64,000 nucleotides of DNA, taken from NCBI GenBank assembly GCA_039933105.1, contig JBDTOT010000010.1:1-64000 (forward strand). The letters are read 5' to 3'. Below the pieces are notes generated by a model that worked only from the letters and a program-made list of their open reading frames with translations, did not search any database and was not told where the DNA came from. The position numbers and the translations under genes are program-made. This document shows positions 8,259 to 17,162 of the stretch, one piece after another. Position 1 is the first letter of the stretch. Each line of letters opens with the position of its first letter. Source of the DNA: FEN-1219 sp039933105 (lineage in GTDB: Bacteria; Pseudomonadota; Gammaproteobacteria; Steroidobacterales; Rariloculaceae).

Positions 8259-9515
8259 ATGGCGAGCACCGAGGCTGACGTATTAGATCGCCTGGGGTCT
8301 GGTCTCCGTGCGCTCGGTGCGTGGATCGACGATCGGTTCCCGATGACCAAGCTCATCAAGGAACACGCTACCGAGTACTACGCGTCGAAGAATTTCAACG
8401 TCTGGTACGGGTTCGGCGTCCTTGCGACGTTCGTGCTGGTGCTGCAGCTCGTCACCGGCATCTTTCTCACGATGAACTACAAGCCGGCGGCTGCGGATGC
8501 GTTCGCGTCGGTCGAGTACATCATGCGCGACGTCAATTGGGGGTGGCTGATCCGCTACCTGCATTCGACCGGCGCATCGGCGTTTTTCATCGTCGTGTAC
8601 CTGCACATGTTCCGCGGTTTGCTGTACGGCTCCTACAAAAAGCCGCGTGAGCTCGTCTGGATCATTGGCATGTTCATCTACCTGTGCCTCATGGCCGAAG
8701 CGTTCTTCGGCTATCTTCTGCCCTGGGGCAACATGTCGTACTGGGGCGCGCAGGTCATCGTGTCGCTGTTCGGTGCGATACCGGTCGTCGGCAACGCTCT
8801 CTCCGAGTGGATTCGGGGTGACTTCTATATTTCGGACATCACGCTGAACCGCTTCTTCGCGTTCCACGTGATAGCCGTGCCGCTGATGCTCGTAATGCTC
8901 GTCGTCGTGCACATCATGGCGCTGCACGAGGTAGGGTCGAACAACCCCGACGGCATCGAGATCAAGGAGCACAAAGGGCCGGACGGCAAGCCGATCGATG
9001 GCGTGGCGTTCCACCCGTACCACACGAGCAAGGATCTAGTGATCATCGTCGTGTTCTTGATCGCTTTTGCGGCCGTCGTGTTCTTCGCGCCCGACATGGG
9101 CGGTTATTTCCTCGAGCACGCGAACTTCGAGCCCGCGCAGCCTTTGCAGACTCCGCCGGAGATCGCGCCGGTGTGGTACTTCACGCCGTTTTACGCGATG
9201 TTGCGTGCGGTGCCGAACAAGCTGCTCGGCGTCGTCTTGATGGGTTCTGCCGTGATGCTGCCGTTCTTTTTGCCGTGGCTCGATCGTTGCCGCGTGAAGT
9301 CGATTCGGTATCGAGGCACGGCGTACAAGGTCGCGTTGATGGTCTTTGCCGTGGCCTTCATCGGGCTTGGCTACTGCGGCCTACAGAGGCCGACCGAGAC
9401 CATCTATCTGTTCTGCCGAATTTTCACGATTCTGTACTTCGCCTTCTTCGTGCTGATGCCGTTCTACTCGCGCCACGAAAAGACCAAGCCGGTTCCGACG
9501 AGGGTCACGCCGTGA
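8259..9515 (+). CDS. petB: Ubiquinol-cytochrome c reductase cytochrome b subunit
   Basis: Cytochrome b is the membrane core of bc1, holding hemes bL and bH and both quinone sites. The 418-residue length matches a full cytochrome b of eight helices, not a split b6/subunit IV pair. Heme-ligand regions are visible around IRYLHSTGASAFF, FIVVYLHMFRG, FFAFHVIAVP and LVVVHIMALHEVG. The Qo motif reads PVWY (IAPVWYFTPFY) rather than mitochondrial PEWY, a variant I recall from beta- and gammaproteobacteria. It overlaps petC through GTGA (9512-9515). Confidence 0.98.
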   Translation: MASTEADVLDRLGSGLRALGAWIDDRFPMTKLIKEHATEYYASKNFNVWYGFGVLATFVLVLQLVTGIFLTMNYKPAAADAFASVEYIMRDVNWGWLIRYLHSTGASAFFIVVYLHMFRGLLYGSYKKPRELVWIIGMFIYLCLMAEAFFGYLLPWGNMSYWGAQVIVSLFGAIPVVGNALSEWIRGDFYISDITLNRFFAFHVIAVPLMLVMLVVVHIMALHEVGSNNPDGIEIKEHKGPDGKPIDGVAFHPYHTSKDLVIIVVFLIAFAAVVFFAPDMGGYFLEHANFEPAQPLQTPPEIAPVWYFTPFYAMLRAVPNKLLGVVLMGSAVMLPFFLPWLDRCRVKSIRYRGTAYKVALMVFAVAFIGLGYCGLQRPTETIYLFCRIFTILYFAFFVLMPFYSRHEKTKPVPTRVTP

Positions 9516-10246
9516 GAGTCGCCGTTATCGCCTTAACTCTCTGCTTGGGTCTGACCGGCGTGGCGTTCGCACAGGAAGGCGCTAAGCTCGAGCCCGCGAA
9601 CAACAACATTGCCAACGTGGGCTCGTTGCAGCGCGGCGCGAAATATTTCGTGAACTACTGTCTCGGTTGCCACTCGGCCAAGTACGTGCGCTACAACCGA
9701 ATGGCGCAGGATCTGCAGATCACCGAGAAGCAGCTCGTCGAGAATCTGATGTTCACCGGTGAGCGGCCGTTCGACACGATGGCGAACGCGATGCGGCCCG
9801 AAGACTCGGTGCGCTGGTTTGGCCGCTCGCCACCCGATCTGTCGCTAATGGCGCGCGCGCGCGGGGCCGACTACATCTACACATTCCTGCACGGGTTCTA
9901 TACCGCGCCGAATCGGCCGACCGGCGTCGACAATATCGTGCTGCCCGGCACGGCCATGCCGCATGTGCTGTGGAAGCTTCAGGGCGTCCAGCGCGCGAAG
10001 TTCACGACCGATGCCGAGCACGGCGGGGCGCAGGTGTTCGAGGGATTCGAGTCGGTCCGTTCGGGCGACCTGAACGCCGAGGAATACGACAACGTAGTGC
10101 GCGACATCGTGAACTTCCTCGACTACATCGGCGAGCCCATCAAGATGCAGCGCCAGCAGCTGGGCATTCGCGTCATTGCGTTTTTGCTGGTCTTCTTGCT
10201 GATTGCCTATATGCTGAAGAGGGAAATCTGGAAGGACGTCCATTAG
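9512..10246 (+). CDS. petC: Cytochrome c1 subunit of the bc1 complex
   Basis: Cytochrome c1 passes electrons from the Rieske protein to soluble cytochrome c in the periplasm. The GTG at 9512 overlaps the petB stop and yields 244 residues, beginning with a Sec signal peptide (cleavage likely after GVAFA). The covalent heme site CLGCH lies near residue 50. A C-terminal membrane anchor (IAFLLVFLLIAYML) and basic tail complete the protein. Longer in-frame readings into petB are artefacts. Confidence 0.97.
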   Translation: MRVAVIALTLCLGLTGVAFAQEGAKLEPANNNIANVGSLQRGAKYFVNYCLGCHSAKYVRYNRMAQDLQITEKQLVENLMFTGERPFDTMANAMRPEDSVRWFGRSPPDLSLMARARGADYIYTFLHGFYTAPNRPTGVDNIVLPGTAMPHVLWKLQGVQRAKFTTDAEHGGAQVFEGFESVRSGDLNAEEYDNVVRDIVNFLDYIGEPIKMQRQQLGIRVIAFLLVFLLIAYMLKREIWKDVH

Positions 10247-10291
10247 TCCTCCCAGCTCACGCCTCCACGCGAAGTTAAGGAGATCCGTCAA

Positions 10292-10921
10292 ATGACGGTG
10301 ATTGCCAACCGTCGCTCGGTGATGACGCTCTTCTCTAAACCCGCCGACCCGTGGAGCCATCGCACACGGATCGTCCTGGCCGAGAAGAGCATCACCATCG
10401 ACATCGTCGACGTCGACGACGGCAACCTGCCGGAGGATCTTCTCGACCTGAACCCGTATAACAGCGTGCCAACGCTCGTCGATCGCGATCTCGTGCTGTA
10501 CGACTCGCGCGTGATCATGGAGTACCTCGACGAACGGTTCCCGCACCCGCCGCTCATGCCGGTAGATCCGGTCACGCGCGCGCAGTTTCGGCTCGCGTTG
10601 TATCGCATCGAGCGTGACTGGTATTCATTGGCGGAAGAGGTCGGTGCCGCACTCGAGCGCAAGCCGACCGGCCGCGCCGTCAAGGCGCTCGAAGAGAGCA
10701 TCCTGTCGAGCGTCGAGATCTTCGCGGCCAAGAAGTACTTCTTGAGCGACGAGTTTTCGCTTGTCGATTGCACGATCGCGCCGATCCTCTGGCGCCTGCC
10801 GTTGTTCGGCATCAAGCTGCCTGCGCAGGCTCGCCCGATTCAGCGCTACATGGACGAAGTTTTCTCTCGGCCCTCGTTCCAGCAGAGCCTGACCGACTTC
10901 GAGCGGGAGCTACGGCAGTAG
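10292..10921 (+). CDS. sspA: Stringent starvation protein A (GST-like fold)
   Basis: SspA is an RNA polymerase-associated protein linked to starvation and acid tolerance. The 209 residues adopt a GST-like fold: a thioredoxin-like N-terminal part (RRSVMTLFSKPADPWSHR) with the stretch NPYNSVPTLVDRDLVLYDSR, then an all-helical C-terminal part. An AAGGAGA ribosome site lies about ten bases ahead of the ATG. It follows petABC by 45 bases, the conserved petABC-sspAB arrangement, and probably shares its transcript. Confidence 0.95.
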   Translation: MTVIANRRSVMTLFSKPADPWSHRTRIVLAEKSITIDIVDVDDGNLPEDLLDLNPYNSVPTLVDRDLVLYDSRVIMEYLDERFPHPPLMPVDPVTRAQFRLALYRIERDWYSLAEEVGAALERKPTGRAVKALEESILSSVEIFAAKKYFLSDEFSLVDCTIAPILWRLPLFGIKLPAQARPIQRYMDEVFSRPSFQQSLTDFERELRQ

Positions 10922-10962
10922 CCACGTCTCCGACCAAGCAGCGGCCTTACCTGCTGCGTGCC

Positions 10963-11340
10963 ATGCACGAATGGATGGTCGATAACGGTTTCACGCCCCA
11001 CATTGTCGTCGACGCAGGTCGTGACGGCGTGCGCGTGCCGCCGGGTCACGTGCAGGACGGCAAGATCGTGCTGAACGTGAGTCCTTCCGCCACCCGTGCG
11101 CTCTCACTCGGCAACGACGTCGTGGCGTTCGAGGCTCGCTTCAACGGCGTTGCTCAGCAGCTTGCGGTGCCGGTCGTCGCCGTTCTCGGCATCTACGCAC
11201 GAGAAACAGGGCAGGGAATGCTGTTCAGCGACGAGGACACCACGCCGCCGACAACGCCCACGCCCGACGGCGGCGCGCCACAACCACCGGCGTCGAATAG
11301 CGGCGACAAGCCTCGCCCGCGGCTCACCGTCATCAAGTAA
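10963..11340 (+). CDS. sspB: ClpXP specificity-enhancing factor SspB (start uncertain)
   Basis: SspB tethers ssrA-tagged proteins to ClpXP. The conserved body (HEWMVDNGFTPHIVVDA, then GKIVLNVSPSATRALSLGND) is followed by a flexible Pro/Thr-rich linker and a C-terminal tail (PRLTVIK) of the kind that docks on ClpX. In relatives the protein begins a few residues before RPYLLRA. Here that stretch is encoded in frame (from about 10924), but no ATG, GTG or TTG precedes it before the previous in-frame ATG deep inside sspA. The listed ATG start, 125 residues, would drop PYLLRA; an ACG at 10924 is a possible non-standard start. Confidence 0.88.
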   Translation: MHEWMVDNGFTPHIVVDAGRDGVRVPPGHVQDGKIVLNVSPSATRALSLGNDVVAFEARFNGVAQQLAVPVVAVLGIYARETGQGMLFSDEDTTPPTTPTPDGGAPQPPASNSGDKPRPRLTVIK

Positions 11341-11351
11341 AACGCTGCGCT

Positions 11352-11933
11352 TCAGTGCGGCTCGAGCAGCTCCGCGTCGATGAGATCGCAGAGGCAGTGA
11401 ATGATCAGGAGATGTACTTCCTGAATCCGGCACGTGCGTTCTGCGGGCACGCGGATTTCGATGTCACTGCCGCCGAGTGCGCCCGCAATCGCGCCACCGT
11501 CGCGGCCTGTGAGCGCCACTACTTTCACGCCGCGTTCGTGGGCTGCGTGAATCGCGCGCACGACGTTCTCTGAATTGCCCGACGTCGAAATCGCGAGCAG
11601 AACGTCGGCGGGTTGGCCGAGGGCTCGCACTTGCTTGGCGAACACCTCGACGAACGCATAATCGTTTGCGATGGAAGTGATGGTGGAGCTGTCCGTCGTC
11701 AGCGCCAGGGCCGGTAAACCGGGCCGCTCCAGCTCGAATCGGTTCAAGAGCTCGCTGGAGAAGTGCTGAGCGTCGGCGGCCGAGCCGCCGTTGCCGCACG
11801 ACAGAATTTTGCCGTCCTCGAGCAAGCAACGCGTCATGAGCGCTGCCGCCGTAGAAATCGTGGGAGCGAGCTCTATCGCGGCCTGTTTGGTCGCGATGCT
11901 CTCTTGGAAATGACGGCGTACTCGTTCGTCCAT
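11352..11933 (-). CDS. diaA: SIS-domain protein, DiaA / phosphoheptose isomerase (GmhA) family
   Basis: The 193-residue protein is a single sugar-isomerase (SIS) domain. CGNGGSAADAQHFSSELLNR and LLAISTSGNSENVV are the phosphosugar-binding loops shared by GmhA and DiaA. Gene order rsmI / lpoA-yraN-this gene matches E. coli, where the gene is diaA, encoding a DnaA-binding initiator regulator. The sequence alone does not exclude sedoheptulose-7-phosphate isomerase activity. No yraP/dolP gene follows; the next gene is the convergent sspB. Confidence 0.82.
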   Translation of the reverse strand: MDERVRRHFQESIATKQAAIELAPTISTAAALMTRCLLEDGKILSCGNGGSAADAQHFSSELLNRFELERPGLPALALTTDSSTITSIANDYAFVEVFAKQVRALGQPADVLLAISTSGNSENVVRAIHAAHERGVKVVALTGRDGGAIAGALGGSDIEIRVPAERTCRIQEVHLLIIHCLCDLIDAELLEPH

Positions 11934-11987
11934 GCTGGAACTGGCAGAAGCTATTCGCCGACACTCTGCCTCGAACGTCCCGGCGCT

Positions 11988-12350
11988 TCAACTGCCGTCG
12001 AATGCGTTCCTGATCCAGCGGATCTCGGGCGTCGGCCTGTCGATGCCATCGAACGCGACGACGTCGAAACGAATCGGTGCGGCGTGCCATTCGCGATGGC
12101 GCAGCAACAGATAGCGTGTCGCCTGCACGATTCGCCGACGTTTGCTCGGTCCGATGCTCTCGACCGCGGACGTCAGAGAGCCGCTGCCTCGCGCGCGAAC
12201 CTCGACAACCACGAGATGGCGGCCGTCCTGACACACCAGGTCGAGTTCGCCGACGCGGCAGCGAAACCCGCGCGCAACCACACGCAGGCCGTGGGCTTCG
12301 AGGTAGTCGGCCGCCCGCGACTCCCAGAGGCGCCCGCACTCGAGCTGCAT
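11988..12350 (-). CDS. yraN: YraN family protein (UPF0102, restriction-endonuclease-like fold)
   Basis: YraN proteins are small and poorly characterised, with a nuclease-like core. The 120 residues show the family pattern GELDLVCQDGRHLVVVEVR, holding the acidic residues of a PD-(D/E)xK-type site. It lies between lpoA (stop adjacent) and the SIS gene, as in E. coli. Biochemical activity is unproven for most of the family, so I give only the family name. Confidence 0.93.
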   Translation of the reverse strand: MQLECGRLWESRAADYLEAHGLRVVARGFRCRVGELDLVCQDGRHLVVVEVRARGSGSLTSAVESIGPSKRRRIVQATRYLLLRHREWHAAPIRFDVVAFDGIDRPTPEIRWIRNAFDGS

Positions 12351-14237
12351 TCAGTGTCGGCCGCTGAGACTGTTCGAAGAAGAGCCGATGATCGGCGGTG
12401 CGTCGATGGCGGCCGGCTGGCCATTGCGAAACTGCGCGAGCGGCAGCGTTCGATGGACTCGGCCTTGATCGTCGAGCGACAGATCTCCGGACAGTCCGCG
12501 CATGGGCGCGGGGCGGCCATCGCCGGCATACAGCGAGCCGATCAGGTTGTAGGCATCGATGCCCATGCCGTACAGGCGCAGCTGGCTCAAGCGCTGCGGC
12601 CAGAATGAGGTCCACTCGCTGGTGACGCTCGTCACGGCATCGTCAGGCGCGAGCAATGCCGGTGTATCGGCGAAGATGACGCCATTCAGGTCGGTGCTGC
12701 GCCGCGTGTTGGACGGATCGAAAATATCGGCCGTCGCGTACGTCGGAATGTCGCCGGCGGAGTAGAACCGCAGCTGCGGAACGAGCAGCCGAGCGGTGCG
12801 CGCGTCGGCCACGATGAAAATCATATCGACGTCATGACGGCGCCGCGGCTCGAACTGCACTGCCGTGCCGAGATTCGCGGCGAGCCGACGATAGCGCTGC
12901 TCGCTGCGCGTAATGTTTAGCAGCGAAGCGATGGGCCTCGAGAAATCCTGCAGCGACGGGTCGTAGCCGCTCGAGTCGACCAGTTGGCCGCCGCGCGCTT
13001 CGAACTCGACGCGGAATGCGTCGCGAATCTGGTTGCCACGCGCAGTACTCGGCACGAACGCGAGTGCCGTCTTCGCGCCCGACGCAGCCGCCGTCGCGGC
13101 GACCGTTCGTGCTTCGTCCTCTGGAGCCAGCGCAAACTGGTAGAAGCTACGCAGGAACGTGCCGTCCTTCGTCGCGAAATTCAGCGCGAGCGTCGGCACG
13201 AATCCAGCCTGTGCTATGACCTGGTCGACCTCGGGTTTCAGCAGCGGGCCGACGATGAAGTCTGCCCCGTCGAGCTGCGCTTTCAGGTATGCCTGCTGGG
13301 TACCCGGCGCCGTGTCGTACACGCGCACTGTCGTGCCCGCGTCGTGCGGGCCGCGCAGATGCGCGGCCATGAAGCCATCGCGCACGGCGAGCGCCGCAAC
13401 GCGCTGCGGCGACGATAGCGGCAACAGCAATGCGATGTGCGCAGGCCACGCCGTGCCGCGCTGTGAGGCGAGCAGTTCCGCGAGGAGGCCTCCCGCAGCC
13501 GGGTGGTCCGTGTAGGTCTGCCGCCAAGTCAGCAGCGCGCGCCGCAGTTCCTGGCCGCTCGTTGCGACGAGTGGCGCGAGTGCCAACCAGCCGTCGACGG
13601 TCTTGTCGCCCACGGGTGCGAGAGCCGCCGTGCTCGGGTTTTGCCGCAAGCCATCCCAGATCATGCGTTGATTCGCGAGAATCGACGCTGCATCGTTCAG
13701 CCACAGCTCGCGCTCGGCCAGCACACGTACGGCTTCGATCGGCCGCGCGAGCTGAAACAACGCCTGACCGCGAATCGCCGCAGCGTCGATGCGCGCGACA
13801 TCGCCGAGCGGCTGCGGTATCGCAGCCAGTATGTCGAGCGCGGGTTGAGGGCGACGCTCAGCGAGTTCGATGCGAGCGAGCAGCACGGAGACTCCCTGTT
13901 GCTGCGCGGGTGTGGCGCTGCCACGTGCGTCGTTCAAGCGGCGACGCGCGCCGGCCCTGTCGCCGCCTTCGAGCGCATAGCGCGCAGCCTCCAGCAAGTA
14001 GTCCACGCGAGTGGCGCCGGTCGCTCCGGTCGCGAGCTGCGCGTACAGGTCCGCCGCTGCGCTGTAGTTGCGTGCTTCCACCGCGCTTTTCGCGCGTGCT
14101 TCGAGGTTACCTGCGCCGCTTGGCGTTGGCCGCGTTGACGGGGTGATGCTCGTGCACGCGGCAAAGCCGACGAGTACAAGCACGAGAATCGCGGTGGCTG
14201 CGCGCCGCAGCGCACCTGTAAACTGCATCTCGATCAT
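12351..14237 (-). CDS. lpoA: Penicillin-binding protein activator LpoA (LppC family lipoprotein)
   Basis: LpoA is an outer-membrane lipoprotein that stimulates the class A penicillin-binding protein PBP1A. I start at the ATG at 14237 (MIEMQFTG; another ATG is at 14228) because a lipoprotein signal with lipobox VGFAAC follows directly. This gives about 628 residues. The N-terminal part is TPR-like (helical, Ala-rich, about 35-260). The C-terminal part resembles a periplasmic binding fold, with HIALLLPLSSPQRVAALAVR near residue 290. It is divergent from rsmI, with only 21 bases between start codons. Confidence 0.93.
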   Translation of the reverse strand: MIEMQFTGALRRAATAILVLVLVGFAACTSITPSTRPTPSGAGNLEARAKSAVEARNYSAAADLYAQLATGATGATRVDYLLEAARYALEGGDRAGARRRLNDARGSATPAQQQGVSVLLARIELAERRPQPALDILAAIPQPLGDVARIDAAAIRGQALFQLARPIEAVRVLAERELWLNDAASILANQRMIWDGLRQNPSTAALAPVGDKTVDGWLALAPLVATSGQELRRALLTWRQTYTDHPAAGGLLAELLASQRGTAWPAHIALLLPLSSPQRVAALAVRDGFMAAHLRGPHDAGTTVRVYDTAPGTQQAYLKAQLDGADFIVGPLLKPEVDQVIAQAGFVPTLALNFATKDGTFLRSFYQFALAPEDEARTVAATAAASGAKTALAFVPSTARGNQIRDAFRVEFEARGGQLVDSSGYDPSLQDFSRPIASLLNITRSEQRYRRLAANLGTAVQFEPRRRHDVDMIFIVADARTARLLVPQLRFYSAGDIPTYATADIFDPSNTRRSTDLNGVIFADTPALLAPDDAVTSVTSEWTSFWPQRLSQLRLYGMGIDAYNLIGSLYAGDGRPAPMRGLSGDLSLDDQGRVHRTLPLAQFRNGQPAAIDAPPIIGSSSNSLSGRH

Positions 14238-14258
14238 GGACACATCTATAGCGCTGTT

Positions 14259-15098
14259 ATGACGGGCGCGCGGGCCGAGGCTGGCACGCTCTACGTCGTT
14301 GCGACACCGATCGGCAATCTCGACGACCTGAGCCCGCGCGCGCGTGCGGTGCTCGCCAAGACCGATGTCATTGCAGCCGAGGATACGCGCCACACCCGGG
14401 GATTGCTATTGAGTATCTCCGCGGAATCGCGACTTATCGCGTACCACGAGCACAACGAAGAACAGCGCGTGCCCGAGCTGCTTACGCGGCTTGCGGCAGG
14501 CGAGTCCGTGGCGCTCGTCAGCGACGCCGGCACGCCGCTGATCAGCGATCCCGGCTGGCGGCTCGTGCGCGCGGCGCAGGACGCTGGTATCGCCGTCGTG
14601 CCCGTGCCTGGCGCGTGCGCCGCGATTGCAGCGCTCTCTGCGGTCGGTTTGCCCACCGATCGCTTCGTCTTCGAGGGGTTCCTGCCGCGTCGCGATGGTC
14701 CGCGCGATGAACGCCTCGGCGAGATCAAACACGAGCCGCGCACGCTGATCTTCTACGAAGCCGTGCATCGCATCGCTGCCACGCTTGCTGCGATCGCCAC
14801 CGCGTTCGGTGGTGAACGACGCGCTGCCCTCGCACGCGAAATCACGAAGATCCACGAACAGATCGTCGTCGGTACGCTCGCGGAACTGCACGTGCGGCTC
14901 GATGGCGAGATTCCGTTACTTGGCGAATTCGTGATCGTCGTGGCCGGCGACACGAGCGAAATTAGCGCTGATCTTGCCGAAGCGCAGCGCGTCTATGCGC
15001 TGCTCGTGGCCGAAGTCGAGCCGGGCACGGCGTTGAAGTTGACGGCGGCGATCACAGGTCTAGCTCGCAACGACCTCTATCGGCTGCTGCGCACCTGA
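14259..15098 (+). CDS. rsmI: 16S rRNA (cytidine1402-2'-O)-methyltransferase RsmI
   Basis: RsmI 2'-O-methylates C1402 in the decoding centre of 16S rRNA using SAM. The 279 residues contain the tetrapyrrole-methylase-type fold. GTLYVVATPIGNLDDLSPRA and AAEDTRHTRGLL near the start are family signatures, as are SDAGTPLISDPG and VPGACAAIAALSAVGLPTD. The start is very close to the divergent lpoA start, so its promoter must overlap the lpoA leader. The RNase P RNA gene begins about 25 bases after its stop. Confidence 0.97.
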   Translation: MTGARAEAGTLYVVATPIGNLDDLSPRARAVLAKTDVIAAEDTRHTRGLLLSISAESRLIAYHEHNEEQRVPELLTRLAAGESVALVSDAGTPLISDPGWRLVRAAQDAGIAVVPVPGACAAIAALSAVGLPTDRFVFEGFLPRRDGPRDERLGEIKHEPRTLIFYEAVHRIAATLAAIATAFGGERRAALAREITKIHEQIVVGTLAELHVRLDGEIPLLGEFVIVVAGDTSEISADLAEAQRVYALLVAEVEPGTALKLTAAITGLARNDLYRLLRT

Positions 15099-15123
15099 GC
15101 GCGCAAAGCGCGTAGACTTCGCG

Positions 15124-15472
<349 letters not shown>

Positions 15473-15666
15473 CTCCCCCTAAGAAGTGCGCCGCGCAACT
15501 TCGTTAGTCGGTGCGGCCCTTCTTTCCCGTCCCGAACGTCGATGGGAAGCCCCTTCGACGCCCCGCCGCAGACCCGCCGCTGCTCACTTGCCACCGAGGC
15601 AAAACCACTGTCGCCCACTCGCGACGTAACACATTGTCGGCAGCAGAGTTTTTGCACGCAAACGCG

Positions 15667-15695
15667 TTGACCCGCGGTGCACCCGTCCCTATAGT
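15667..15695 (+). promoter_or_regulatory. Sigma-70 promoter of the dcw cluster (Pmra-like)
   Basis: TTGACC (15667-15672), a 17-base spacer and TATAGT (15690-15695) form a near-consensus promoter about 50 bases ahead of mraZ. The expected start point is near 15702, inside the TGG repeats listed separately. It is the clearest sigma-70 promoter in the window and probably drives much of the cell wall and division cluster. Confidence 0.85.
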
Positions 15696-15704
15696 GTCGA
15701 GGAG

Positions 15705-15729
15705 TGGAGAAAAGTGGGAGGGAATGGGC
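15705..15729 (+). promoter_or_regulatory. Probable MraZ operator: three TGG repeats at 10-bp spacing
   Basis: TGGAG (15705), TGGGA (15715) and TGGGC (15725) are direct repeats with 5-base spacers. Known MraZ operators are TGGGN repeats separated by 5 bases near the mra promoter start. The site sits just after the -10 element and before the mraZ start, which suits autorepression of the dcw cluster. The first repeat deviates at its fourth base. Confidence 0.75.
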
Positions 15730-15743
15730 CTGGCGGTCTCCCT

Positions 15744-16199
15744 ATGTTGCGCGGCGCTACCAAAGTCACCCTCGATGCAAAGGGTCGGTTGGCTATCCCG
15801 GTTCGTTATCGGGACCAGCTCATGACCCGTGCCGAAGGGCGTCTGGTGGCTACCGTCGACCGGGACTATTGCCTGCTCATCTACCCACTGCCCGATTGGG
15901 AGGAGATCGAACGCAAGCTGATCCGTTTGCCTGCGCTCAATAAGCAATCGCGGCGCTTACAGCGTCTGATGTTGGGACACGCCACCGAGCTCGAGATGGA
16001 TAGCCACGGGCGAGTCCTGTTGACGCGTGAGTTGCGAGAGTTCGCGAGCCTCGACCGTCAAGCGATGTTGATCGGTCAAGGCAACAAGTTCGAGCTCTGG
16101 AGCGAAGAACGGTGGAGCGCGCGGCGGGATGAGTGGCTGGCAGAAGACGACGGCGAAGAAGCGGGCCTACCTCAAGAACTCGAATCGCTGACTCTGTAG
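15744..16199 (+). CDS. mraZ: Transcriptional regulator MraZ
   Basis: MraZ is an AbrB-fold DNA-binding protein that represses its own dcw operon. I start at the ATG at 15744 because MLRGATKVTLDAKGRLAIP matches the usual N-terminus; this gives 151 residues. Two MraZ half-domains are seen, each with a DxxGR-type motif: DAKGRLAIP near residue 12 and DSHGRVLLT near residue 90. It is first in the cluster, behind the promoter and repeats above. Confidence 0.97.
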   Translation: MLRGATKVTLDAKGRLAIPVRYRDQLMTRAEGRLVATVDRDYCLLIYPLPDWEEIERKLIRLPALNKQSRRLQRLMLGHATELEMDSHGRVLLTRELREFASLDRQAMLIGQGNKFELWSEERWSARRDEWLAEDDGEEAGLPQELESLTL

Positions 16200-16211
16200 G
16201 GCATTGAGCCG

Positions 16212-17162
16212 GTGACCAGAGCTTCTGGACATCAGCCGGTGCTGCTCCAGGAGGCGGTCAAAGGTTTGGCGTTGCGGGATGACGGTTGGTACGTCGATGC
16301 GACCTACGGACGTGGCGGGCATAGCGCCGCAGTATTGGCGCGGCTCGGAGCGCAGGGACGGTTACTCGCTTTGGACAAAGATCCGCAAGCCGTGGCTCAC
16401 GGCCGAGAGCGGTTCGCCGACGATGAGCGATTCGTCATCCAGCACGCAGGCTTCGAAGACCTTGCCGCTGTCGTCGCGCCTTGGCTCGCCGGGCACGCGT
16501 TGGCGGGAGTCCTTTTCGATCTTGGGGTCTCCTCGCCGCAGCTGGACGTTGCGGAGCGTGGCTTCAGTTTCGCGCACGACGGACCTTTGGACATGAGGAT
16601 GAATACAGCGGCCGGCCTGACGGCGGCGGAATGGCTCGCGACCGCGTCGCCGCGGGAGCTTGTCGACGCGCTGTTTCGCTACGGTGAGGAGCCGCGTGCG
16701 CGGCAAATTGCGGCCGCGATCGTACGCTCGCGCGACGAGGCGGCGCTGACCACCACGCGCCAGCTCGCCAGCTTGATCGCGGCTCACGCCGGGCGGCAGA
16801 CGGGCCGGATCCATCCGGCCACACGCGCGTTCCAGGCCATCCGGATTGCCATCAACGACGAGCTCGGCGCGCTCGAGCGTGCGCTCGCGCAGTGTGTCGA
16901 TTTGTTGGTCGCCGGAGGGCGACTCGTCGTGATCAGTTTCCATTCGCTCGAGGACAGGATCGTGAAACGGTTCATGGCCCGCGAGGCGCGTGGCGACGAA
17001 GCGTACGCGGGGCTACCGAACATTCCGCCGCACGCTCGGCCACGACTCACGCTGATCGGCAAGCTCGTGCGCCCAACAGCCGAGGAAGAGCAGAGCAATC
17101 CACGCTCCCGCAGCGCACGGTTGCGCATCGCCGAGCGCGAACCCATCGAGCACGCCGCATGA
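16212..17162 (+). CDS. rsmH: 16S rRNA (cytosine1402-N4)-methyltransferase RsmH
   Basis: RsmH N4-methylates C1402 of 16S rRNA, the same base that RsmI modifies on its ribose. The 316 residues begin at a GTG. The stretch HQPVLLQEAV is the family start, and DATYGRGGHS is the SAM-binding loop near residue 35. LFDLGVSSPQLD and the ending RSARLRIAER are diagnostic. It lies 12 bases after mraZ, and its stop overlaps the ftsL start. Confidence 0.98.
   Translation: MTRASGHQPVLLQEAVKGLALRDDGWYVDATYGRGGHSAAVLARLGAQGRLLALDKDPQAVAHGRERFADDERFVIQHAGFEDLAAVVAPWLAGHALAGVLFDLGVSSPQLDVAERGFSFAHDGPLDMRMNTAAGLTAAEWLATASPRELVDALFRYGEEPRARQIAAAIVRSRDEAALTTTRQLASLIAAHAGRQTGRIHPATRAFQAIRIAINDELGALERALAQCVDLLVAGGRLVVISFHSLEDRIVKRFMAREARGDEAYAGLPNIPPHARPRLTLIGKLVRPTAEEEQSNPRSRSARLRIAEREPIEHAA

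Noticed and set aside
15481..15500. Weak hairpin AAGTGCG/CGCAACTT after rnpB as a terminator
   Set aside because: The stem is bulged and no T-run follows, so termination is not supported.
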